Source: Thermoplasmatota archaeon
Lineage (GTDB): Archaea; Thermoplasmatota; Penumbrarchaeia; JASLWR01
Assembly: GCA_030740765.1 (NCBI GenBank)
Contig: JASLWR010000003.1
Span: 1-64,000 of the forward strand
Length of the DNA stretch: 64,000 nt
Reading direction: 5' to 3'
A program made the translations under genes and the position numbers. Below are positions 51,128 through 59,669 of this stretch, in pieces. Below the pieces are notes generated by a model, which did not search any database, was not told where the DNA came from, and saw nothing but the letters and a program-made list of their open reading frames with translations. Within the stretch, counting starts at the first letter, position 1; every line of letters begins with the position of its first letter.

Positions 51128-54100
51128 ATGATTAATGTCGGAAAAAGGAAGATTTCACTGATCTTGCTGACCCTGTTCCTTCTTCCATCCGTGTCGTCCC
51201 TTTTCACAACCGGTCAATGTGATGTGCAAGATATTACCCTGATGAACCAGAACGTACCGCGTTCGCCTGAGACTGCTGAGACTGGCACGGACATGGTTTT
51301 CATACCCAATACGACTCCCGAATCATATCCAGAGGAAGACGAGCCCATGGATATATCATATTCCACCACCAGAACCGACGGAGCCGATGAAATACCCTAT
51401 ACCTTCTTCAGCACCATGAATTTCACATCCATACGCGGCAAAGAAGAATACCTGTGGGCCACGGACGGCAGTGCGGTAATGAAACTGAAAACCGACACCG
51501 GGGATATGATCATCTACAAAAAGGATGACGGTATAACCGAGCGTATCCACGGGATGAGAGATAACGGCCATGCATTGTATCTTCTCGGAGAGGAAAACCT
51601 GTTCTGTTATGATCCGATAGATGACGGGTTCCGCAGGTCGCCCCTTCCGGTAAACATCAACCACGATGAAATAGCGGACTTTCACCCCCTGATATGGGAA
51701 AACGAGGAGGGCGGAATGGATGAGGGAATTGTGCTCGCCGTGGAAAACCGGATTCTTTCATTCATGTTGACCGACAAAAATAGATTTGAAAAAATTTATG
51801 ACGAGAGGTTTTCTTCAGAATTCGGGAAATTCCGATGGATGGATGGCTATTTCGATCAGATCGTCATAGGTTTCTCGGACGGTATGGCAATTGCCACACA
51901 CGAGGAACTGATCGAATCGAGTGTAGAAATATCCAGTGAATCGGGAGGAATATATGATCGATATTTCGAGAGCAATGGCGTAATATATGAAATCGCCCTG
52001 GCCAGTGAAGGCGATATTTTCGGATATACTTTAACGTACGGATACGATGACGCAGGCGTGGAGATCACTGGAAACGGAACATTATGGAATGCGGGTCTCA
52101 AAGGAGATATAACATCAATGGCGGTTTCGGGAGATATTGTAGGAATCGCTCTCGATAAAAGCATAGAGATCAAAAACGACAATAAAGAATATTCATTAAG
52201 CGTGGACAGGTCGAAGGATATCGTCATCATCAATGATGGGATATTCACACTCGTCAACGGTAGATTATTTACGGTCAGCGGTGAAGTGATGGAGGAGCTG
52301 AATGTACACATGAACGCTCCCGTACCGGATATCGTAAATATTGACAGCGGTGAGACGATACTGGTTGCTAGCAGCAACGTTTCATTGTCCGTCCTGCCGG
52401 GAGCCGTGGCTCCGTCGAGATGGATAAACGCCGATGCGATACTTGGAAATCATCTGGAAAGGCCCGTCCACTGCCTTGACCGTGATGAGAATATCTGGGT
52501 AGCGCAAACTTCCTCGGTTTTTAGGGGTACACTTGCAAACGAGGAAGTCAGCTGGAGCTTTTATCTTGTTAACAGCGTAAATTCGCCCCTTTCATTAAGC
52601 TCTCTCGAGGAAATATTAGTGGTACTGAATACCAGTACGGTGGTTCTGTTCAACCAGACGACCCGTACCGATGAGAAATTTGCCATATCGGACAGCGATA
52701 CGGGATCATTTTTGAAATGCATCGCGGATGAATATGAAAACTGTTTCTGGGTGCTCTGTGAGAACGGCGTCTTAAAGATATACGAGAACGCCAACGGGAC
52801 TATGAACCGAAGTTTTTTCGGGAGGGTATTCCTGCCCGGGGATCACTTGCTCGATATTGGGGCCAGCAATAATATAATGTGGATACTCACGGATACTGCC
52901 GTGAGTAGATACTACAAGCCCACTGGTGAATGGTGGAACCATACTCACAACGGCGATATGCTTGGATCCGTTCTAAATAAAATTTATTCAAGGGGACACG
53001 AGGTCTATTTGGGTGGAAGGGAACTGTACTATATGGATGCCTGGAGCCCCATGGGATTCATGCCTGTATCTTTCGGGGATGATAAACTCGGAAGGATCAT
53101 CTCCATGGATGGCAGGGATTTCCAGAAGGATAATTCCGGGGAGTTGTATCTGCTGGACTCCGGTGGAATAAGAATATACGATACTTCAAGAAGCAACTGG
53201 CAATCTCTTACAACCTCCAACGGACTTGCTTCAAACGATATCAGGCAGGTCACCAAGGATTCCCGAACGGGCGATGTCTGGGTTGCGGCCTATGGCGGGG
53301 TCACAAAATACATCCCATCCACCTCCACCTTCGAGATATTGACATCGGATGACGGTCTGCCAAATAATTTTCTGTATACTGCTCATACTGATAGTAATGG
53401 CGTCTGGCTTGGTACCGATGGAGGTGGAGTCTGCCGGATCACCCCGGATGGGGAATACAATATATTGACGGTGGATGACGGTTTGGCTGCTGACGACGTA
53501 TTGAAAATAAAGAACGCTACGGATGACCGTTACTGGTTCTGTACCGATGGGGGATTGACACTTTATGACCATACCAATGGGGATACTACGAATTACAGGT
53601 CTCCCGAGCATCTTGCAGGGGATTGGGTGTGGGACGTAGATTCCATGGATGATGGGGTTTTCGTTGCATGTGACGGAGGTATCTCCGTTCTCAACACAGA
53701 TACCGGAAAATGGCAGCGGTTCTTTCACCCTCTCGATCTCCCCGATAAAACCGTGTTTTCCCTGGATCTTTTCCGATACAATTATAAAAAATATATGTGG
53801 GCCGGCACCCAGAACGGCGCCGTTTGCTATGATATAAACCGTAATATATGGAAAAATATTGACGAGAGCTCCGGATTGCCGGACCCAAGGGTTCGGGACG
53901 TTTTTTTCGATGGTGAAAAGGTCTGGCTGGCAACTGGACAGGGAGTGGCTGTTTTCACTCCCGATGGTGAATTTATTCATACATATACTCGCCAGGACGG
54001 GCTCGTTCACAACATGGTGGAATCGTTTTCAAGTTACGACAATGTCATGTACATTGCCACAAGCGGGGGTTTCTCCATGTTTCGCGAGGACACCATAACT

Positions 54101-54730
54101 AGTACTTTGCTACCTCGATATATCCGCTCCCCCGGTATCTATCCCGACATTTCCATTCAAAATTACGATGCAAACATAAGCTTGTACGAAGACGACGTAA
54201 ATCTGCTTACGGCAAATATCACCGTACGTAGCGACGTTCCCGGACCATTCTATCTATATGTTTCAACGGACCGCCCGGAGGAACGTTTCCTGGCCCTACG
54301 ATCGCTCTACGCCACTGGGGATATCTCCCCCGACGAAGGGGACGAATGGCTATTGATACCCGTGGAGCCGGATCCTGGAGAGGAAACCGTAACTGTTGAG
54401 ATAGTTTTAAAGACTGGAAAAGCCGGAACAACTCAGGATGGATCGGCGGATAATGATGATTCTGTGAATTTGCCACAAAATATACCATTATACATTATAG
54501 TGGATCCCGACGGGAGATGGATCGAGGAGCTGGAGACCAACAACATGCTGATAACCACTGTGGACCTACCTGCAGAGGATGTATCGGTCGGACAAGTCCC
54601 CGTACAGGAAAACAGTAAGAACTTCGGCAAGTGGATTGGTCTGGTTGTAATCGCAGCCTTCGTCCTCGGGTCCCTTGGATACAGGTTATACTCCAAAAGA
54701 AAACGAAACGATGGCGATAAAAAAGAATAG
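51128..54730 (+). CDS. Large surface protein with regulator-type beta-propeller and C-terminal anchor
   Basis: A 1200-residue secreted membrane protein. Signal peptide at about 8-30. Propeller-like blades run from about 90 to 980. The best repeats (about 680-970) are of the two-component-regulator-propeller type, for example DDGLPNNFLYTAHTDSNGVWLGTDGGG and NGLASNDIRQVTKDSRTGDVWVAAYGG. A CARDB-like domain (about 1000-1150) and one transmembrane helix (about 1165-1187) follow, then a short basic tail. In histidine kinases this propeller senses carbohydrates; no kinase is attached here, so a stand-alone surface receptor is inferred. T-rich sequence after the stop may terminate transcription. Confidence 0.85.
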   Translation: MINVGKRKISLILLTLFLLPSVSSLFTTGQCDVQDITLMNQNVPRSPETAETGTDMVFIPNTTPESYPEEDEPMDISYSTTRTDGADEIPYTFFSTMNFTSIRGKEEYLWATDGSAVMKLKTDTGDMIIYKKDDGITERIHGMRDNGHALYLLGEENLFCYDPIDDGFRRSPLPVNINHDEIADFHPLIWENEEGGMDEGIVLAVENRILSFMLTDKNRFEKIYDERFSSEFGKFRWMDGYFDQIVIGFSDGMAIATHEELIESSVEISSESGGIYDRYFESNGVIYEIALASEGDIFGYTLTYGYDDAGVEITGNGTLWNAGLKGDITSMAVSGDIVGIALDKSIEIKNDNKEYSLSVDRSKDIVIINDGIFTLVNGRLFTVSGEVMEELNVHMNAPVPDIVNIDSGETILVASSNVSLSVLPGAVAPSRWINADAILGNHLERPVHCLDRDENIWVAQTSSVFRGTLANEEVSWSFYLVNSVNSPLSLSSLEEILVVLNTSTVVLFNQTTRTDEKFAISDSDTGSFLKCIADEYENCFWVLCENGVLKIYENANGTMNRSFFGRVFLPGDHLLDIGASNNIMWILTDTAVSRYYKPTGEWWNHTHNGDMLGSVLNKIYSRGHEVYLGGRELYYMDAWSPMGFMPVSFGDDKLGRIISMDGRDFQKDNSGELYLLDSGGIRIYDTSRSNWQSLTTSNGLASNDIRQVTKDSRTGDVWVAAYGGVTKYIPSTSTFEILTSDDGLPNNFLYTAHTDSNGVWLGTDGGGVCRITPDGEYNILTVDDGLAADDVLKIKNATDDRYWFCTDGGLTLYDHTNGDTTNYRSPEHLAGDWVWDVDSMDDGVFVACDGGISVLNTDTGKWQRFFHPLDLPDKTVFSLDLFRYNYKKYMWAGTQNGAVCYDINRNIWKNIDESSGLPDPRVRDVFFDGEKVWLATGQGVAVFTPDGEFIHTYTRQDGLVHNMVESFSSYDNVMYIATSGGFSMFREDTITSTLLPRYIRSPGIYPDISIQNYDANISLYEDDVNLLTANITVRSDVPGPFYLYVSTDRPEERFLALRSLYATGDISPDEGDEWLLIPVEPDPGEETVTVEIVLKTGKAGTTQDGSADNDDSVNLPQNIPLYIIVDPDGRWIEELETNNMLITTVDLPAEDVSVGQVPVQENSKNFGKWIGLVVIAAFVLGSLGYRLYSKRKRNDGDKKE

Positions 54731-54811
54731 ACGATTTTTGTTTTTATGTATATATAAAAATTAAATACAATAAGTGATATACTGGACGGAATGCTTGGCG
54801 GGAAGTTGTCC

Positions 54812-56173
54812 ATGAAAACGAGATTATCTTTTCATTTCATTAGGAGAAAATCTTCCCTCGCCAATAGGTGGAGATCCATGAGGCTAGCGGCATTATTACT
54901 TGTAATTGCGTTATCGTTTACAATTTATTGGGGGCCGCTGTTCCAGGACCCGTCATGGAACGTCGATATTCAAAATCTCGAAGCCGGCATTACCCATAGG
55001 CCGACCAGGGGAGAGAAACCTGAGATGAGCGGTGCCGTCTGGCCCCGGGACGGGACCAACAACACCAAGTTCAATTTCACCTTGACCATTGTGGGAGCCC
55101 CATATGTGAATACGGTCAAATTGAAGATCACGGGCCACCCTGATATCGATGTACTGGAAAAGATCACCCCTGGAAGCAACACAACGTTCTGGTACAACAG
55201 CAGCTTTTCCGATCTCGCGAACGATACATACGCTTACTCCTTCGAGATCGAGGTCTCCGGAGATACCTATTTACATACAGGGGCCGACCAGGTTTTCACC
55301 ATCAAGTTTTCACCCATAGTCTCCTTTTCGGTGACCCCGGTCTCCGGCATGGAGGGAACCGAGTTCACATTCAATATGAAATACCTGGATCCAGGGGGAA
55401 CCCCACCCACGTATGTCTGGGCAGTTATCGACAATACCAGTAATTATGGTATGATCAACGCTACATATCCGGAGAATTTCTCAAAAGGGGTCAATTACAG
55501 TATAAGCTTCCAGGGGATGAAGTTTGGCCCGGGGACATATACATATTATCCTGTGGTAAGACTGAATGGGAGAATGTATTCAGATCGATATCGTATCAAG
55601 ACATTTGTTGTATTGCAGGAAATCGAGGATACACCTGAAGAAAAATGGTACGAGGACAAGTGCTGTTTTTTCCCGCTCATCTTCATGGTGATGCTTTTGC
55701 TGTTCTCAATAATAAACAACCTGATCATGCGATCCAAGATGAAGAAAAGAAGGATGGCGGGTACCGCTCCATTGGGCGGAACCCAGGGGCTAGCCGGCAG
55801 CAGGTGTTCAAACTGTAATTCCCTGGTGGCCGATGATGATACGTTTTGCCCGCATTGCGGAGAATATTTCGAGGACGAGGTGTTTTGCCCGGAATGCGGG
55901 AATATTGTCCCGGGTGAGGATGCTACCTGTGAAAAATGCGGGATCACCATCAGAGGAAAAGCAATTACCGAAGATTTTCAGAATCGGGAGAAATGGAAAG
56001 ACGATATCAGAAAGACCAGAAGAGAGACTGACCGGGTTCCCCGGGTCGTGAAAGGAACATTAATGGCCGATTCTGTCAAAGAAGATGTTGATGGGTTCAT
56101 GTGTTCCATGTGCGGTGCTGCGGTGAAGGGAAGCGCCGGTAAATGTAATGAATGCGGTACTGAACTCGAGTGA
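54812..56173 (+). CDS. Membrane protein with cytoplasmic zinc-ribbon array
   Basis: A ~453-residue protein. An N-terminal membrane segment (about 22-42) leads to an extracellular beta-rich part (about 50-270), then a second helix (about 285-305) and a cytoplasmic tail. The tail carries three to four CxxC..CxxC zinc ribbons: CSNCNSL...CPHCGE, CPECGNI...CEKCG and CSMCGAA...CNECG. Start chosen at ATG 54812; an ATG 7 codons upstream is possible. It follows the propeller protein on the same strand. A surface-to-cytoplasm adaptor is a reasonable guess; function unknown. Confidence 0.8.
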   Translation: MKTRLSFHFIRRKSSLANRWRSMRLAALLLVIALSFTIYWGPLFQDPSWNVDIQNLEAGITHRPTRGEKPEMSGAVWPRDGTNNTKFNFTLTIVGAPYVNTVKLKITGHPDIDVLEKITPGSNTTFWYNSSFSDLANDTYAYSFEIEVSGDTYLHTGADQVFTIKFSPIVSFSVTPVSGMEGTEFTFNMKYLDPGGTPPTYVWAVIDNTSNYGMINATYPENFSKGVNYSISFQGMKFGPGTYTYYPVVRLNGRMYSDRYRIKTFVVLQEIEDTPEEKWYEDKCCFFPLIFMVMLLLFSIINNLIMRSKMKKRRMAGTAPLGGTQGLAGSRCSNCNSLVADDDTFCPHCGEYFEDEVFCPECGNIVPGEDATCEKCGITIRGKAITEDFQNREKWKDDIRKTRRETDRVPRVVKGTLMADSVKEDVDGFMCSMCGAAVKGSAGKCNECGTELE

Positions 56174-56188
56174 AACCGGTGTATTATC

Positions 56189-56575
56189 ATGGATATGAAA
56201 CCCTTTGCTATCTTGCTCGCCTTCCTGGGATCGGTGGGGTGGGGATTATCTGCGACGTTGTTCAAGAGGACAACGCGACATGTGGGCCCTGTTCATTTTT
56301 ACAATCTTGATCGAAAAAGGATAATTTCGCTTCTTAAGAGACCTCCGTTCATTTCCGCTGTGATACTCAAGGCGATATGTGGTGGACTGTACCTGGCTGC
56401 TCTCTCCCTTGCCGAACTGTTGGTGGTGGGTCCTATGATCGCTCTTGTGTATCCAAGCCAGGCTCTTTCGGCCCGTTTCATCATTGGCGAAACCATATCC
56501 AAGATGGATGCGGTTTGCATTATAGGTGTGTTCATCGGTGTTGGCCTGATAGCATCTGCGGGGGTGGGCCTTTGA
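56189..56575 (+). CDS. Half-size DMT (EamA-like) transporter subunit 1
   Basis: A 128-residue protein with four membrane helices. GSVGWGLSATLFKRTTRHVGP at the start and AELLVVGPMIALVYPSQALSARFIIGETIS followed by a final helix fit one EamA repeat of the drug/metabolite transporter superfamily. Usual EamA proteins carry two repeats in one chain; here the second is the next gene, overlapping by 4 bases. The pair probably works as a heterodimer. Substrate unknown. Confidence 0.7.
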   Translation: MDMKPFAILLAFLGSVGWGLSATLFKRTTRHVGPVHFYNLDRKRIISLLKRPPFISAVILKAICGGLYLAALSLAELLVVGPMIALVYPSQALSARFIIGETISKMDAVCIIGVFIGVGLIASAGVGL

Positions 56576-57174
56576 ACAAGTCTGAAACCTGCGATACAGA
56601 TGAAGGTGATCCCGGTAAAAGGCGAGCTGGCCATCGTATGAAAAAAAGCGTCCTACGCCAAAAGGTCAAGCATGGAAAAGATCATCTTAAAAAAAGAATA
56701 GTAAAAACGAGAAAGGTAATGAAGAAACACACCAAACATTCACCATGGCTTGCACGTCTTGCGGCACTTCTGATCGGTATTATCGACGGCGGCGTCATAA
56801 TCCTTTTCAAGTTTGGGGCCAATTCTGCAGTGGATCGGATCGGAGGAGAAACTTTTGATGTCCTTGATATAGTTCACTGGTATTACATTATCATTAATCC
56901 CTATGTTCTGGTGGCCATTTTACTGGCCGTCATTTCCATAATTGGTATGACCGCAGCCTTTTCCCACGAACGCTCCCACAGGTTGTTCTCGGTGATCGGA
57001 GGAACTTCCTACATCTGCATTGTATTGGCTTCCATATTGTTACTGGGTGAGACCGTGAAGGTCATGGTTTTCATTGGCGTGGGAATTATCCTCATATCGC
57101 TCTCCATATCGAACGTATATCAGATAGTACTGTGGTTCAGGAACAAGGTACAATATCTGCGTGGAATCCGATGA
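56572..57174 (+). CDS. Half-size DMT (EamA-like) transporter subunit 2
   Basis: A ~200-residue protein. A very basic N-terminal region of about 55 residues (KKSVLRQKVKHGKDHLKKRIVKTRKVMKKH) precedes four membrane helices ending in ILLLGETVKVMVFIGVGIILISLSI, the EamA-repeat pattern. It may start at TTG 56572 (coupled to the previous stop) or ATG 56638. The basic extension is unusual for transporters and could bind membrane lipids or nucleic acid (inference). Confidence 0.65.
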   Translation: MNKSETCDTDEGDPGKRRAGHRMKKSVLRQKVKHGKDHLKKRIVKTRKVMKKHTKHSPWLARLAALLIGIIDGGVIILFKFGANSAVDRIGGETFDVLDIVHWYYIIINPYVLVAILLAVISIIGMTAAFSHERSHRLFSVIGGTSYICIVLASILLLGETVKVMVFIGVGIILISLSISNVYQIVLWFRNKVQYLRGIR

Positions 57175-57199
57175 ATCACATATGAGCAAAGGTGGTCGA

Positions 57200-58024
57200 A
57201 TGACTGATATCAAGGAAGGAAACAACAAAGGAAACAAAGGAGTCGTGTTGAGAGCCGATCGGCTCAACGAGGACAAGCTGGAGCGATCGAAACGCATCGG
57301 CGTTCTGGATATCGAAGCAATATCTAGAGCAAAGGTTCTAGTGGTGGGTCTAGGGGCTATAGGGAATGAAACAGTAAAAAATCTTGTATTGTCCGGTTTT
57401 ACACATTTCACCCTTGTTGATATGGACTATATCGTTCGGTCCAACCTGAATCGATGTGTTTTTTTCCGTGATATTGATGCGAACCAAAAGTCACTGAAGA
57501 CCGAAGTTGTGGGAAAAGCTGCAAAAGAACTTGATCCTGATATAGATGTAACCATCCACACGGCAAAGATACAGGATCTGGGCGATGATTTCATACCCCG
57601 TTTCGACCTGATCTTCGGCTGTTTGGATAACATCGACGCACGCCTCCATATAAACGCCCACTCCTACTACAACAAGATACCGTATATAGACGCCGCCACC
57701 AATGGCTTCATAGGCAAGGTCCAGGTGATACTTCCCCCCGAAACGCCCTGTCTCGAATGCACCATGAACAAGACCCACTATGCCATCCTCCAGAAGAGGT
57801 TTTCCTGTACGGGAGCCGACATAACCTATTTCGAGGACAAGATGGCGGCGGAGATAACCACCACCGCTGTGGTTTCGGCCATACAGGTGAGAGAAGGCTT
57901 GAAGATAATATCCGGTAAACGGGAGAAGTGCCTGAAGAATATTTTTTATTACCACGGTATAAACAACATGTCCGATGAGCTGGAGCTGGAACTCAATCCC
58001 GACTGCCTGCACCATATGCACTAA
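57200..58024 (+). CDS. E1-like (ThiF/MoeB/UBA3-like) adenylating protein
   Basis: A ~274-residue E1-superfamily enzyme. VVGLGAIGNETVKNL is the ATP-binding loop, followed by DMDYIVRSNLNRCVFF and GCLDNIDARLHIN, which contact ATP and Mg. CLECTMN...RFSCTG supplies metal-binding or catalytic cysteines in the manner of UBA3-type E1s. Start chosen at ATG 57200 with GGTGG 5 bases upstream. It would activate the C-terminus of a ubiquitin-like/SAMP or sulfur-carrier protein; no such small protein is seen nearby. Confidence 0.88.
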   Translation: MTDIKEGNNKGNKGVVLRADRLNEDKLERSKRIGVLDIEAISRAKVLVVGLGAIGNETVKNLVLSGFTHFTLVDMDYIVRSNLNRCVFFRDIDANQKSLKTEVVGKAAKELDPDIDVTIHTAKIQDLGDDFIPRFDLIFGCLDNIDARLHINAHSYYNKIPYIDAATNGFIGKVQVILPPETPCLECTMNKTHYAILQKRFSCTGADITYFEDKMAAEITTTAVVSAIQVREGLKIISGKREKCLKNIFYYHGINNMSDELELELNPDCLHHMH

Positions 58025-58029
58025 TTTAC

Positions 58030-58165
58030 CTGTAAAGGCACACCTGTTGGCGCACACTTCATTACGCAACACCTTTCAGGCATTGCTGCGCCCTCGGCTA
58101 GTAAGCCTGCGGACGTGTCACACTTTCAAGCCGGGCCTATAGTACCCGGCTTTTCAAGTAAAGGC
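58030..58165 (+). repeat. Hairpin element, modules B and D
   Basis: It begins CACACCTGTTGGCGC like the 21790 copy, then TTCATTACGCAACACC and CGGCTAGTAAGCCTGCGGA like the 50640 copy. It ends with the 48-base module D (58115-58162), nearly identical to 21869-21916. The AAGCCGGG/CCCGGCTTT hairpin followed by TTTCAAG could act as a terminator for the upstream operon. It occupies almost the whole gap between the E1-like and PHP genes. Confidence 0.75.
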
Positions 58166-58185
58166 AGCTTTCCAAAGATGATCCC

Positions 58186-58854
58186 ATGAAAATTGACATG
58201 CACGTGCATACGAAATATTCGTTGGACGGAAAAGGGGAACCCCGTGATTTTGTGGAAATGGCAAAAAAAAAGGGATTGTCCGGGATAGCGATCACCGATC
58301 ATAACGAGATAAGGGGAGCATTGGAGGCAAAGGAATATTCGAAGGATATGGATGGTTTTCTTGTGATCGTGGGTGAGGAGATATCCACCACATGCGGCCA
58401 CATACTGGCTTACAATATAAAAGAAAAGATCGAAAGGGATCGGGAACCCAAAGAAATCGTGAAGGAGATCAGAGCACAGGGTGGTTTTGCAGTGGTGGCT
58501 CATCCGGATAGTATACCTTCCGGTATCAGTTCCAAAATTGTGAGAACCCTTGATGTGACGGGGATCGAGGCTCTGAACGGTGCCACCGTCTCGCACAAGA
58601 ATCGAGGCTCAAAAAAGTTGGCTAGGGAGCTGAATCTGGGCATGATCGGTGGTTCCGATTCCCATCGACCAAAAGATATTGGTGTAGTCTATACAGTATT
58701 CGAAGGATCATCCCTGAACTTATACGACATACAGCAGCATATCAGGCAGAAGAGGTCAGTGCCAGAGGGACGATCACTTCCGTATTACAGATTGGTGGGG
58801 CTGGTGTTGAAAATATTTGTAAAATGGCTTTTACGTGGCGGAAAAAAGATATAA
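58186..58854 (+). CDS. PHP-domain phosphoesterase
   Basis: A 222-residue metal-dependent phosphoesterase of the PHP family. Metal ligands are seen in DMHVHTKYSLDG, ITDHNE, VGEEIS, VAHPDS and GGSDSHRP, the full PHP set. Relatives hydrolyse nucleoside 3',5'-bisphosphates or oligoribonucleotides, but the substrate here is not known. The C-terminal 20 residues are basic and hydrophobic (LVLKIFVKWLLRGGKK), possibly membrane-associated. Confidence 0.9.
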   Translation: MKIDMHVHTKYSLDGKGEPRDFVEMAKKKGLSGIAITDHNEIRGALEAKEYSKDMDGFLVIVGEEISTTCGHILAYNIKEKIERDREPKEIVKEIRAQGGFAVVAHPDSIPSGISSKIVRTLDVTGIEALNGATVSHKNRGSKKLARELNLGMIGGSDSHRPKDIGVVYTVFEGSSLNLYDIQQHIRQKRSVPEGRSLPYYRLVGLVLKIFVKWLLRGGKKI

Positions 58855-58863
58855 TCTCTTCAT

Positions 58864-59580
58864 TTACGCTCCTTTTTTCGGGCACAATTCGTTTAGGGGA
58901 CATGTATCACAAACGGGCCGCCGATTTCTGCAATATCTTTTTCCCAATTCAACCAGTTGAGCATGGTAATCCCTGTAAAGGTCTAGATCGAGTTCCAGGT
59001 TATCGGTGATCAGTTTCTGAAGTTTCATGTAATCTTTCTTACCGTCATAGAGGGCCATTCGTGTAAATATTCTAAAGGTATAAGCGTCAATGACGAAGGA
59101 TGGGAAGGAAGCAGCATATAGGAGAATGGAATCTGCGGTCTCGGGACCAACGCCGTTGATATTAAGGAGTCGATCCCGTATTTCATCGAGGTTTTGGGAA
59201 TGATGGAAAAAGGCGTCAGGACCGTCGGGATAGTCCAACACTATCCGTGCGAAATTCATCAGTCTCTCTGCTTTTTGCCTGAAGTAACCGGACGGACGGA
59301 TCATCTTTTCCAGCTCCGAGCGGGAAGTACTTGCCAGCCTATCCAGGGATAAACAATCGACTTTTTTTAGATTTTTTATTGCCTTTTCTACGTTTGTCCA
59401 TGCAGTGTTCTGCGTGAGAATAGCACCGATCATTATCTCGTCGCGGGTGTCACCGGGCCACCAGTGGCGGTGGCCAAATCGTACATGCAAAAGCTTGTAT
59501 ATTTGCGGGATAAGAAAAGCAATTTCATCTTTTGAGATGATTTCTTTTTCGATTACAAACACCGATTCGCCGTATTTCAC
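58864..59580 (-). CDS. Endonuclease III-like DNA glycosylase (MagIII type)
   Basis: A 238-residue HhH-GPD base-excision enzyme. The hairpin LLNINGVGPETADSILLYA and the catalytic Asp region FVIDAYTFRIFTRM are clear. The C-terminus holds the 4Fe-4S pattern C-x6-C-x2-C-x5-C (CRNRRPVCDTCPLNELC). The lysine that gives endonuclease III its lyase activity (GxGxKTA) is replaced by glutamate (GVGPETA), so a monofunctional glycosylase such as the 3-methyladenine glycosylase MagIII is the better match. Convergent with the PHP gene. Confidence 0.87.
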   Translation of the reverse strand: MKYGESVFVIEKEIISKDEIAFLIPQIYKLLHVRFGHRHWWPGDTRDEIMIGAILTQNTAWTNVEKAIKNLKKVDCLSLDRLASTSRSELEKMIRPSGYFRQKAERLMNFARIVLDYPDGPDAFFHHSQNLDEIRDRLLNINGVGPETADSILLYAASFPSFVIDAYTFRIFTRMALYDGKKDYMKLQKLITDNLELDLDLYRDYHAQLVELGKRYCRNRRPVCDTCPLNELCPKKGA

Positions 59581-59669
59581 ATCAAACTATTTTTAAATAA
59601 CGATGACGGTGCAGTGTTTGGAATCGCTGATTTCGAGGATTTAAATTCGTTTATTTCGGGTCAATAAAT

